A stretch of DNA of 30,325 bases from assembly GCA_903772945.1 (NCBI GenBank), contig CAICTM010001382.1:1-30325 (forward strand). Reading direction: 5' to 3'. The stretch comes from Seminavis robusta. Its lineage: Eukaryota; Bacillariophyta; Bacillariophyceae; Naviculales; Naviculaceae. Below, piece by piece: positions 10,209-19,456 of this stretch (position 1 is its first letter; every line of letters starts with the position of its first letter). A model generated the notes under the pieces. That model ran no database searches. It was not told where the DNA came from and saw nothing but the letters and a program-made list of their open reading frames with translations. The translations under genes and the position numbers were made by a program.

Positions 10209-11016
10209 GGTGTTGATGGATGGAATCGAATCAATCAAATGAGAATTTTAGCATTGGCGGCAAAAAACAAAAAGATGCAGCACTGTACCGGTAGGCAGGC
10301 AGTTCGAATGGGCGAGATCTGCAACCAATCCACACCCTCAATTCTATTCTATTGTGAAGGGAGGAGAGGAAGAGACAAGGTGGGAAATGATACCGGTATA
10401 GCTAGATACAGCGGCAAACTCACGAGGGCGGAGAGGCTGATGTGACCACTCTTGCCTCTCTTCCCTTGCAAGAAGTCAAAAGCATGAATAATCCGCGTCT
10501 CAAGGCTTTAAAAATTGGGTTTGTTAAATCTTTGATTTGCGTTCAAAACGCATCCTCGAAGCATCATCAAGTGCTGCATCAGCGCTGTGGTACAGTCGTA
10601 CTCTATTGGGAGCGGACAACACAAGGACCTTTAGACTCGACCTGACGCGCCCATGCAGTTCGTTCAAATTGGACAATAATATATATTACATGTATGAAAC
10701 TCTACCATGGGCTGGGGAATCTGGATTTGCAACTCTGTGCGGTATTAGTTAGCGCCATCACGGACAGAGTAGTTTCATCAGTACTGGTACCCACGCCACA
10801 GCCTGCCAACAGAGCATTCAAGTTATTCTCGGACCCAACGACTAACAATAACAAACACAGCTTGGTCTGTAGGCTATTGATCGTGATCATGATACGAGCA
10901 AATCTAGGTAGGGCATTATGAGGCAAGTCGAGTTAGAATATCTGTGGTCAGATTGGGACACCAGGTCCCTGCGGTAGTTTGTTGACAGGGGCAAGCTGTG
11001 GAGGAAAATCACCTCT
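10209..11016. other. Intergenic region upstream of BRCA2, no gene seen
   Basis: This 808-bp stretch lies between the BRCA2 start and the stop of the next minus-strand gene. It contains a GAATCGAATC word just upstream of the BRCA2 ATG and two TACCGGTA palindromes (10286-10293 and 10391-10398). A short hairpin (TGCGTT-CAA-AACGCA) lies at about 10538-10552. The short open frames here lack credible starts or any family resemblance. Confidence 0.5.
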
Positions 11017-13747
11017 TTACTCTTGCCGTTTCTTGTGAGTCTCCCAGGCCATCATCCCATTGCCGCCTTTGTCGTTGCTGTCGTCCATAGATCCCATTGT
11101 TGCAATGCTTCCGCCCATCAACTTCTCGCTGCTCTTCGTCACCAACGAGCCGTTGTCATCGTCGTGGTCACGCGACCCACCTGGACTCCTGCTTCTTAGG
11201 CTTCGTTCCCAGGAGGGTACTTGCGTAAGAGCACGGTGTTGCGGGGACTGCAGGGCATGCATTGTATGATCTCGGAGCGCTGGCACGCCCTCTCCGTCAA
11301 AGACGCGACAAAGAGAGGCGCCGCCAACAGAACTCGCACACGAGAAAGGATCGGTCCCCGAAGACACATCCATGTCCATACTTGAAGCCGCTGATGCTAG
11401 ATCCCCTTGAGAATTGATACCAGTGCTGAAGAAAGATGCACCCGCCAATGACAGCGAGTCGTTCAGGAAAGAATGGCAGCTACCCACACGAGCTGGCCAA
11501 TCCACTTGCAGACGTTCCTTCTCGTGAGCGGGCATTCGCTCTTCCAAAACACTATTGTCACCTCCCAGCTCCATGTGCGTTTCCATCATGTCGACAAGTT
11601 GCACCTCCTGGCCCTCAATTTCGACAGCCATAGTCTCCGAGTACTTGTCGACCTCTTTTGGGACATCCCTCCTCCTCCTGTTATGTCGAGATGACGACTC
11701 TGGACCACAAGCAATGCTACCGGCATCCCAGGAGCCCATACCCATGACAATCTGATTCGCCACTGCTGCCAACATCGAGTTGCTGGCATCATCAGCACCA
11801 GATGCCCTGGATCGTCGACTAATAGGCAGGGGATCTGGCTCGCACTCCTTGTACTCTTCGTTGGGATATTTCTGGTGCATGGCTGGGTGATGATATTCAT
11901 CGATCATTAGCGGTCCTTCCTCAACAATAGAATTCATGCCTTCCGTAGTGATGAGTGAAATCATGCCATCGTTGTGACCATCCAGATTCACACTGCTAAC
12001 CGGAGCCATTGGGTTGTGAATGCCGGGTGGAGGTCTGCCATTTGGCCCCGACGCACCAAGAGAGCCCCGTCGTTTGAGCCTTCGCGGATAACTGATTTGA
12101 CTGCTGTGCATGATGCGCGGCGGTTTGCCTGGTTTTCGATTGTCCAGGGATCGCCCCGAGATGGACCGTTCGTCCTTGAAATGTACAGAACGTGCCCTGG
12201 ATACAACACTTTGTGAATCTTCAGGTTGATGTACATACTTGATTGGTTTACTGGCGAGTGAGGCTGTTTCTTGAGGATCGTCGTCACGGTTGGATGCTAC
12301 TGACATGCCACCTCCAATGCTAAAGGCATCTTTTGTCCATGAAGCCATGGAGCTCATGAATTGCGCAGTTGCGTCAAACACGGACTTGTCGTCGTCTTGC
12401 TGCCGATGAGGGGATTGTTGCGGTGCGTGACGACGCTCTTGTTGGTGTTGTACCTGGGGTTGTTGGGGTCGGCTCTCGGGCTCACGCTGTGGATGTGCAT
12501 GTTGGTTCTTGGGAGCAAATGAAAAGTCAAATTGCTGTTGTTGTTGTTGCTGCTGGGGCGGTGGTGGTTGTTGTTGTTGCGGAGGAAGAGGAGGAGGCTG
12601 TTGTGGTTGGGCTGCAGGAGGTGGAGGAGATGGTGCCGGAGCAGGTTGTATTTGCGTTTGCTGTGGATGTTGCTGTGGCGGGTGCTGCTGTGGCGGATGC
12701 TGCTGATGTGGAGGTGGGACGGGCGCCGGAGCAGCAGGAGGATTCCATTGAGCGGGGTTGTATCCCGGGTGATAATGAGGAGGTGGCGGCGGCATAGGGC
12801 CACCCGGGTGAGGTGGACCCCCAGGGTGAGGAGGGCCTCCTGGGTGAGGAGGGCCTCCTGGAGGCGATTGCTGGGCATATCCATAATATGAAAAGTAGCC
12901 CCATCCCTGGGGATAGTAAGGATTGGCGGCGGCATTGGGAGGTGGTCGATGTGTTTCATGCTGGGCCCTCTGTATCTCGGCCCGTTGTTCATTGATTTCG
13001 GTCTCTATTTCCGCCCGGATGGATGGTGCATTCTCCCGCAGTGCCTGTGAGACCTTATCTCTCGCCTTGTCATCGTCGATCACATCTACAGTAGAAAGAA
13101 AAAGGAGATGTAAGCCAACCTGATCAAATAATCATTTTGCGATCAGCCAAAGTGCATGCAGGTACTTACACCAGGTTCCTTTTTTGGTGTTTCTAGACAA
13201 AAACCTCCCTGGCGGTTCCAGAGACTGGATTTCTTGGACAATGCTGGAGGCAATTAGTCTCTTTTCTCGTTTGAAACGAGCTGTGAGGTACACACGCTTC
13301 CTCTTTTCTACGAGAGTTCGAAATCGTTCATTTCCTGGGGAAAGAAGAGCACAAGCATAGTGCGTCAGAACAAAGCAGACACCACAACTCCCTACAACAG
13401 ACGCTACAAGAAGAAGAACATACCTTTCCAAGAGTTAATAGAACCACCTACACCACGACGAAGCAGCAAAGAGAGGATAATGTCAGGAAATGCAGATCGA
13501 TATTTAAAGAACAATGACAGATTTCGATACATACCTCTACCACAGAGTACCTATGACAAGGAAGAGCGACAAGTAGCGAGGAACAAAGCAAAAGGTCAGA
13601 TAATGCTACCAATTCGTTGTGATCCAACTGGGTAGCAATCACGCCAATAGCACCTACATCATGTTCATGTGGTTCCTTGATCTGCACAGCGTTATCTCCA
13701 CCAGAGGCAGCACCACTTTGACTCGAGGGAGCAGCATTGGGCTTCAT
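11017..13747 (-). CDS. DUF6824-type (DVLCGRGG motif) protein with Gln/Pro-rich region; two micro-exons
   Basis: Five exons: 13747-13658, 13550-13535 (16 nt), 13447-13424 (24 nt), 13334-13170 and 13085-11017. All introns are GT..AG. The product is 787 aa. Splicing the micro-exons builds 'HDVLCGRGGSINSWKGNERF', followed by 'RTLVEKRKRVYL', 'LEPPGRFL', 'GTWY' and 'KARDKVSQALRE'. This is the whole DUF6824 signature (residues about 30-115), a stramenopile domain of unknown function. The exact rejoining of the motif is the evidence for the splice sites. Downstream are tandem GGPPHP repeats (about 12805-12865) and a Pro/Gln-rich block with poly-Gln (about 12530-12700), then a long Ser-rich, acidic, probably disordered tail. 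No membrane segment or signal peptide is seen. A nuclear or regulatory role is possible by composition, but this is only inference. Confidence 0.82.
12530..12870 (-). repeat. Low-complexity Gln/Pro/His-coding repeat
   Basis: CAA/CAG-rich and CCX-rich triplets encode poly-Gln, poly-Pro and HPPQQ-type runs, plus a short tandem GGPPHP repeat. The run sits inside exon 5 of the DUF6824 gene. It also produces long spurious open frames on both strands. Confidence 0.85.
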
Positions 13748-14459
13748 GATAAAATGATTGGTAGTTCCAGAAAACCAAACTTAACAGGTGCGCCAACAGC
13801 ACCCCTCACTACCTCACACTAATATCGTTGATCGCCACACACAACGCAACCCTCTACCAATGATGATGACGATAACAGACTGGTAGTACCTTTTCTTTGT
13901 CAATGCTCTTCTCACTCAATGCTGCTGCTGCTGCTCACGTCTACAGTACTGCTGTTCGTTGTTGCGGCTCTTACTATTTCCCGCTGTCACTTCGTTACGG
14001 CGGTTGAAAACTCCCTCCACCCTTCTTGCTTTCCGGCACTCAGTAGCGATCCCTTTATCTTTGTCGAGGGTCGCCTCTTCTTCGGCGATGCTTTGGATGC
14101 ACTCCCCACGAAAATTTGCTTTTTGTGAAGGGCATGCTTTCTACGTAGCTCCTGTCGTAGTATCTTACTCAAGCTCCTTTTCCGTTGGATGGTGCTCTGG
14201 AACGGGCAACCCAATGGCAACTCTGCCATAATCAATGCTGACGTAAGTGATTAACGCTTAATTCTGTGGCCCTGCAGAGCTGTCTATTACTGTCAACAGT
14301 TATTTCAGGTCATGCGTATCTCTGACCTGACTGGATACCCATGCATGCAAGGATCCCGGATCCCAACACACCCAACACACCCACACACAACACATACAAT
14401 ACACACACACTCGATACCCGATTGGAGACAACAACATTCAATACCAAACCATCTTCACG
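13748..14459. other. Divergent region between DUF6824 and Pcc1 genes with two overlapping short ORFs of doubtful status
   Basis: One plus-strand ORF (13919-14128, ATG, 69 aa) begins with a CTG-repeat-encoded hydrophobic leader (MLLLLLTSTVLLFVVAAL). One minus-strand ORF (14229-13987, ATG, 80 aa) is strongly basic (RKRSLSKILRQELRRKHALHKK). They overlap almost fully in antisense, so at most one is likely real. I recognise neither. A TGACGT word lies at 14239-14244, and an AC-rich simple repeat precedes Pcc1. Confidence 0.35.
14364..14411. repeat. AC-rich simple repeat in Pcc1 leader
   Basis: Degenerate (CA)n / CCCAACACA tract ending about 50 bp before the Pcc1 start codon, probably in the 5' UTR or core promoter. 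Confidence 0.7.
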
Positions 14460-14854
14460 ATGAGTCACCCCTACGCTGCTCGTATCGACTTGACTTTTCC
14501 AGACAATGAATTAGCCGAAAAAGCTATTCAGGTTCTACAAGTAGACAAAGAACCAGGAGATCGAGTCGTCAAGGCATTCTCCATTGTTCAGGAAGAGTCC
14601 GTGGCTGTTCTCCGTGTGTACGTAACTTGGGCCATACGAGTACCGGTACAATAAAAGAGAGAGGTTGCTGATGTACGCACTGCATGCTGGAACACTCACT
14701 GACCATTATCTCTATATTTTTGCACTGCTTCTGTGTTGTATGTAGTGAACTCAAGGCCACCGAAGCTAAAATGCTACGCGTTGCAGTGTCTTCTTTTTAT
14801 GATTTTGTGCAGGTTGTGTTGAAAACCATGCAAGAATTTGATCCAGCCTCCTGA
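14460..14854 (+). CDS. PCC1: KEOPS/EKC complex subunit Pcc1
   Basis: Two exons, 14460-14617 and 14746-14854, with a 128-bp intron (GTACGT...TGTAG) in phase 2. The product is 88 aa, the same length as yeast Pcc1. Pcc1 is the small dimerising subunit of KEOPS, which with Kae1 and Bud32 makes the t6A modification at position 37 of ANN-decoding tRNAs. The family pattern is clear. An N-terminal strand 'ARIDLTFPDNELAEKAIQVL' leads into 'DKEPGDRVVKAFSI'. The second strand 'VAVLRVELKATEAKMLRVAV' crosses the splice junction, and the final helix is 'SSFYDFVQVVLKTMQEF'. The rejoined 'LRVELKA' motif supports the chosen donor over a GTGTAC alternative two bases upstream. The gene shares a divergent upstream region with the DUF6824 gene. 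Confidence 0.9.
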
Positions 14855-15331
14855 TACTCTCTACTGGCTAGTAGGCAAGGCTATTCAGCAACTGCCAGTT
14901 CTATTCCACCGCTCGATTCTGACATGGATGACAATTGGCAGCTCCCCTTTCTACACACGGTCTGAACCCTCGCATTGCAAAAATTTTGTGGTCCAAACAA
15001 GCAAGAAGCTTCTGCCTGGCCTAGCTAGCTGGTAAGCAGAGGCTGAGATTCTGGCACTTTCCGAAATTGAATCGGTGGGATAATGGCCGCCATGAGAACC
15101 AAAGAGCTTCATCCTGGTTGTTTCCTTGGTAGGCGGACTTAGCGGTGTTTACTCCAGAATAGTACAGACGGCAGCTACTAGTAAGCTGTGGTGGCGGTTT
15201 GATCTGTCATTTCTTTCCACACAGATATGTTTTTTTTACACAGTGACATAGCAACAGCATCTGCACACAATTAGTCCAAAGATGCAAATTTCTTGGCTTC
15301 AGCCAATTTAGTTCGCTCAAACCGTCAGGCC
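14855..15331. other. Convergent intergenic region, no gene seen
   Basis: This 477-bp stretch separates the Pcc1 stop and the stop of the minus-strand repeat protein. It probably holds both 3' UTRs. A T-rich run (gttttttttac) lies at about 15229-15239. No coding or RNA gene is supported. Confidence 0.5.
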
Positions 15332-16231
15332 TCAAGGGGCCCATAGGCAACCATTTGCAATAGCCCACTCCAGCATCATTGTGTGTCCTCCGTGATGAGC
15401 CCAATAGCAAGTTCTGCTGTCCCAAGAGCACCCATTTTCATGAGCCCACTTCAAAGCTTCAAAATGCCCACCCATAGCTGCATGAGCGCATGTATTGGCA
15501 TCCCATGGACAGCCCTTGTCTCTGGCCCATTTCAACAACTCCAAATGACCACTTTCAGCAGCTCTAGTGCATGTCCAAGCATCCCATGGGCATCCCATCT
15601 GTCTTGCCCACTTTAGCACTGATAAATGTCCACCACGAGCTGCCTGCGCACATGTGTTTCCATCCCAAGGGCAATTGTTGTTCCTGACCCATTTCAACAC
15701 TTCTAAATGACCTGCACTGGCAGCTGCAGAGCATGTCAGTGCACTCCAGGGACATCCATTGGATCTAGCCCAGTGCAACATTTCCAAATTGCCTGCAATG
15801 GCAGCACAAGAACAGGTGTCCTCATCCCAAGGATACCCCTTTTGATGGGCCCATTGCAGGACTGAAAGACTCCCGTACTTGGCAATTGTTTCGCAAAGCA
15901 AAATGTAACTTGGGTTTTTTAGGTATGATTGGTCGTCTTCCCAATATTCAGCGCATGGTATGCTGAAGAATGCGGCAGAATACAAGGTGTCTTTGAACGT
16001 TGCTAGCCGCCTTGGTAGACAGCAACCATCCCTGACTAGAGGAGGATCCTTGAAGGCGGAGCAGTACTTCTGATAGAGCTGATACCATTTCTTACTGACA
16101 GCTGCAACAAAGGCATACTGTCCAATGCCCAGGAAAGGGAAAATGCTTCCAACCCAAATGTCCTTCCGATCCAGGAAGGAGAGAGAGGCAGGGGCCAATT
16201 TCTGTTGCTTAGACCTTGGCTGAGATGACAT
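15332..16231 (-). CDS. F-box-like protein with ankyrin-type 'NGCPWD' repeats
   Basis: Single exon, ATG at 16231, 299 aa. Residues about 22-55 ('DIWVGSIFPFLGIGQYAFVA' and then 'SKKWYQLY') look like an F-box-type helical segment. From about residue 115 a 27-aa unit repeats six to seven times: G(H/N)LEVLKWAR-x-NGCPWD-xx-TC-xx-AA. This degenerate ankyrin-like repeat is common in diatoms and other algae and in giant viruses, often behind an F-box. If the F-box is real, the protein could present substrates to an SCF ubiquitin ligase through the repeats. The fold relationship and role are inference from family knowledge. Nothing suggests truncation: the last repeat runs into 'GCLWAP' and a TGA. Confidence 0.75.
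   Translation of the reverse strand: MSSQPRSKQQKLAPASLSFLDRKDIWVGSIFPFLGIGQYAFVAAVSKKWYQLYQKYCSAFKDPPLVRDGCCLPRRLATFKDTLYSAAFFSIPCAEYWEDDQSYLKNPSYILLCETIAKYGSLSVLQWAHQKGYPWDEDTCSCAAIAGNLEMLHWARSNGCPWSALTCSAAASAGHLEVLKWVRNNNCPWDGNTCAQAARGGHLSVLKWARQMGCPWDAWTCTRAAESGHLELLKWARDKGCPWDANTCAHAAMGGHFEALKWAHENGCSWDSRTCYWAHHGGHTMMLEWAIANGCLWAP
15340..15890 (-). repeat. 81-bp coding repeats of the NGCPWD protein
   Basis: About six and a half units of 81 bp (27 aa) with the recurring text 'tgcccatgggatg' on the coding strand, corresponding to CPWD. Units are diverged at third positions, so the array is old and under protein-level selection. Confidence 0.8.
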
Positions 16232-16568
16232 ATCTTTGAAAGCAATACATGAAAATGAGGTCTGGCTAGCTATGGATCTGCATAATCACCTCGCCCACTC
16301 ATGGCGAGACCGGGGGTTGTGTTGGGAAGATTGATTGCGCCCTCGGTCGTGATTTTGCCCTTCAGACTTGTCTTCAATTTCAGTCCCGATCGCGGACTGC
16401 GCCAAAATGCATGGTCGGTTGGTCGGATCTTCCAAGAAGCCGACGAGAGGGCGAGAACACAACAAGATACATGTACTGCATGGGATTGGTTGGAAAGACA
16501 AGCCACAGGAGTAGAAGTCAAGCAAGAAGTCGACTTGCAGATCCTTGATATCACTGAGCGAAATCAAA
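16232..16568. promoter_or_regulatory. Divergent upstream region (NGCPWD protein / FKBP protein)
   Basis: 337 bp between two divergent start codons. Short frames are open on both strands, but none has a family match. It probably serves both genes as promoter and 5' UTRs. No clear TATA box is seen. Confidence 0.4.
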
Positions 16569-18011
16569 ATGGTAGAGATTGAAGCAGTAGAGGATCAGCA
16601 AGATGGCGGCCAGGAAGAACCTAAGCGGAAAGAAGAAACTGGTGGAGAGAAAGAAGCTTCTTCGGATACGCCTGAAGGAGAATGGTCCGATTTGATGGGA
16701 GATAACATTCAAATGAAGGTAAGCCCAACCAGTTGAGAAGCTGGAGTCCCTACGAATTACTTGTTAAAACTCGTTTCTCTTCTTGGTTAGATTATTAGTG
16801 AAAGTAAAGATGCCAAAGAAGTCCAACCACAAGATGCCGTGGTGATTGATTTTATCGGTCGCCTTGCCCCCAATCGAGAAGATGCCGAGGGCCCCATCTT
16901 CCAGGAAGGCAAGGATTGGTTGATTGTGATTGGCGACAAGTATGTGATTCCAGCCTTGGAGATGGGCGTTCGATTCATGAAAGATCAGCAAAAGGCGGTT
17001 ATCTGGAGTCATTCGAAATTTGCATTTGGGGTAACCACACGAAAACATGACGAAGGCTTTGAATTGCCAATCAACTCCAATGTGCGCTATGAAGTCCATG
17101 TCAAGAAAATATTTTGTCCCGATGATGGCAGTGATGATCCAGATGGATTTCAATTGAAGTTGGCCTTTTCCAAAAAGCTTATTGCCAATGACATGTTCAA
17201 AAATGAACTGTACAAACCCAACGCTTATTCGGCCAGCAGTGAGCAACGCGCCATTCGATTGTATACCAAAGCCGCCGATGAAATGGTACACATGCTGCAG
17301 ACACATGAAGCAGAGAAAGAAAAGGAAGGCGAAAACTACAAAGAGCCCGAGGGACGAAAAGAAAAAGCCACCAAAGCAATGGAGATTATGATGGATAGCT
17401 TGAACAACGTCGTGGCCGTCTACATGAAGGCCAAAAAGTACCACGAGGCGAAAGAAGCTGCTGTCAAGGTATTGACTCACGATCCTCAAAACTACAAAGC
17501 GCTTCTTCGAGCCGCCAAAGCGACCATGATGGATCCAGCGTCTAGCTACGAAGAGTCCGATGTGGCCATTGCCGCCGCCGAAAAGGTCGTGACGGAAAAG
17601 GACGACTTGGATGACAAGGAAGTCCGCAAACTGCGGCAAGAGTTGAAGCAAAAGAAGCAGGAATACAAGAAACGACAGAAAGAAATGATGGCTCGCATGA
17701 CGAAAGAGCTGAAGCCCAAAGAAGGCAAGCAGCAGCAGGAATCCGATACGCAACAATCTGCAGAAGGAGGGGGTGCCAAGGGGAATGAACAGGGAGAAGC
17801 TGCAACGGACAACAATAAGACAGAAGAAGGAGAAGAAGCAATGATCGAGGAGGAAGAGGAGAAATCTCCTATGTGGCGTCGTGTACTCCCGTATGCCATT
17901 CAGATTGTGTTTCCGTTCGTCTTGTATTACCTGGTGACCAGCACTGCGAAGCAACAGCATACCGAATTGGAGGAGAGCCAGAGTAACACTGATCCTTACG
18001 ATGAGTTCTAG
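16569..18011 (+). CDS. FKBP8-like tail-anchored FKBP/TPR protein
   Basis: Two exons, 16569-16718 and 16791-18011, with a 72-bp phase-0 intron. The product is 456 aa. The N-terminus is acidic. Residues about 60-165 form an FKBP-type domain ('VVIDFIGRLA', 'GPIFQEG', 'YVIPALEMGVRFMKDQQKA', 'FAFG'). The usual active-site FD is FQ, and the tryptophan of VIxGW is replaced by Ala/Leu, so prolyl isomerase activity may be weak. Residues about 185-290 are TPR helices ('NVVAVYMKAKKYHEAKEAAVKVL', 'NYKALLRAAKA'), followed by a Lys-rich coiled coil. The tail has one hydrophobic segment (residues about 415-432, 'LPYAIQIVFPFVLYYLV') and a short polar end, the layout of a tail-anchored protein. FKBP8/FKBP38 sits on mitochondria and ER and works with Hsp90. 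A similar membrane co-chaperone role is inferred. Confidence 0.82.
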
Positions 18012-18152
18012 CTTGTACGACATAATAACATTCATTCATTCCTTCAGGACTCCAATCTCCTGTCACGTGCCGGTTACTCGAGATATTTGGTAGATAGATT
18101 GCCATTCTCAATGCTACTGCCATTAGATAAGGTTACTCTACTGCGTTGCTGT

Positions 18153-19063
18153 TTAATCCCTGTCTTGGGCAGTCTTCTTGACTCCACGAAGACGTCCTGT
18201 TCGACGGGCAGCGATGAGACCGACCTTACGACCGGAGGGACGTTCACGTCCGACAGTGGAAGGCATACCAATGTGCTGATGGTTACCTCCTCCGTGGGGA
18301 TGCTCTACTGGATTCTTAGCCACACCACGAATCTTGGGCCAGCAATTGCGCTTGACGGCGTACTTGTGGTAGGCTCTTCCGGCCTTGAGGAGTGGCTTGT
18401 CGGTACGTCCACCTCCGGCAACGATTCCAATTTGGGCACGGACAGCGGAAGAGACGGTTTTCTTTCCTCCCGATGGCAAGCGCAGACGGGTGGTTCCCTT
18501 GTCCTCGTCGTGAGTGACGACAACGGCAAAGGCTCCCGATCCACGAGCAAAGGCACCACGGTCTCCCAATTTGGCCTCGACGTTGCAGACGATGGTACCT
18601 TCCGGAACGGCATTCAAGGGAAGGACGTTTCCGACAGTCAATGTGGCCTTCTTTCCACAGTAGATGAACTGTCCAGAGTACATGCCTTCAGTGCAGACCA
18701 GCAGTTCGTTATCTTTTTGGTAGCGGTAGGCATTTCGGAACTGGATCTTGGCGACGGGAGCTCCACGACCAGGATCATGGATGATTTCCTTGACGACACC
18801 ACGAATGTATCCGTGCTTCTCGGCGTAGTCAAAGGCACGAAGCTTCACGGCTCCCTTACGAGTTCGCGTGTGCGACTTGAACACGGGAGACTTACCCTTA
18901 CGTTGGGCCTGTTTAACAAATTGGTTTTAGGCGTGACGAAGATGATGCGTGAGAGACAAGCAGAAGACAACAATCCAGCGCCAAAGGTATAGTATACCCC
19001 ATGCTACCCTCCTCCACCATTCTACAACTACAGTCAACTACGCACCTGTACGTATTTACCCAT
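18153..19063 (-). CDS. RPL8: 60S ribosomal protein L8 (uL2)
   Basis: Two exons, 19063-19046 (18 nt, MGKYVQ) and 18908-18153, with a 137-bp phase-0 intron. The product is 257 aa, the same length as human RPL8. uL2 lies near the peptidyl transferase centre and helps join the subunits. It is recognisable throughout: '[20 protein letters not shown]', '[16 protein letters not shown]', '[15 protein letters not shown]', '[10 protein letters not shown]', and the uL2 hallmark '[16 protein letters not shown]'. The His of this loop corresponds to the residue hydroxylated in mammalian RPL8. The very short first exon, ending six codons in, is typical of eukaryotic ribosomal protein genes and explains why the coding region seems to lack a start nearby. 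The gene is divergent from PRIM2. Confidence 0.97.
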
Positions 19064-19456
19064 CTTGGAATCAGTTGTTGTTGAGTCTTCTTCTCAATAA
19101 ATCTACTAGAGACGGACCACCAAGGCGACAACGACTGCCAACAAGAAGAAAGAAGTTGCCAGGAGAGATGGACGATGGCGGAGGCAAGGTGTTCCATCGA
19201 TGAGGAGTTTAGTACAGAGGTAAATAAACCGGGATTGACGTACCAAGTCAACCCTGTTTCAGACGTCATGACATTCATTCCCACTCGTGACAACCCAGCA
19301 TTGGTTTTTTGCCGCCAACTGACCGCCTTCCTTCAGCTTTTTAGCACTCATTGCTTCTTCTTTCCTTGACAACAACTCTTAAAAAGTTTGGTAGCTAGCT
19401 AGCTAGCTAGTAGTAGTTGGACAAGACAACAGCAAGAGCAGAAGTTAGTCAACAAG
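19064..19456. promoter_or_regulatory. Divergent RPL8 / PRIM2 promoter region
   Basis: 393 bp between the two start codons. It has two CRE-like words (TGACGT at 19236-19241 and ACGTCA at 19263-19268) and a TAGC tandem repeat close to the PRIM2 start. A regulatory role is inferred from position. Confidence 0.4.
19392..19411. repeat. TAGC tetranucleotide repeat
   Basis: About five TAGC copies in tandem, about 45 bp upstream of the PRIM2 start codon, probably in the 5' UTR. Confidence 0.8.

Noticed and set aside
10531..10560. tRNA-like T-arm and B-box (GTTCAAAAC with short stem)
   Set aside because: Only four of five stem pairs form and no matching acceptor strand or anticodon arm lies about 70 nt upstream.
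12369..12995. Several long frames, Val-rich or Gly/Cys-rich, opposite the Gln/Pro region
   Set aside because: Low-complexity triplets leave all frames open; only the minus-strand frame joins the DUF6824 exons.
16764..18035. Long minus-strand open frame (about 420 codons) opposite the FKBP-like gene
   Set aside because: It is antisense to a spliced gene with clear FKBP, TPR and tail-anchor features; its Phe/Leu-rich text is the mirror of Lys/Glu codons.
18087..18992. Plus-strand open frame of about 300 codons opposite RPL8
   Set aside because: The minus strand encodes an almost perfectly conserved ribosomal protein; the plus frame is a codon-bias shadow.
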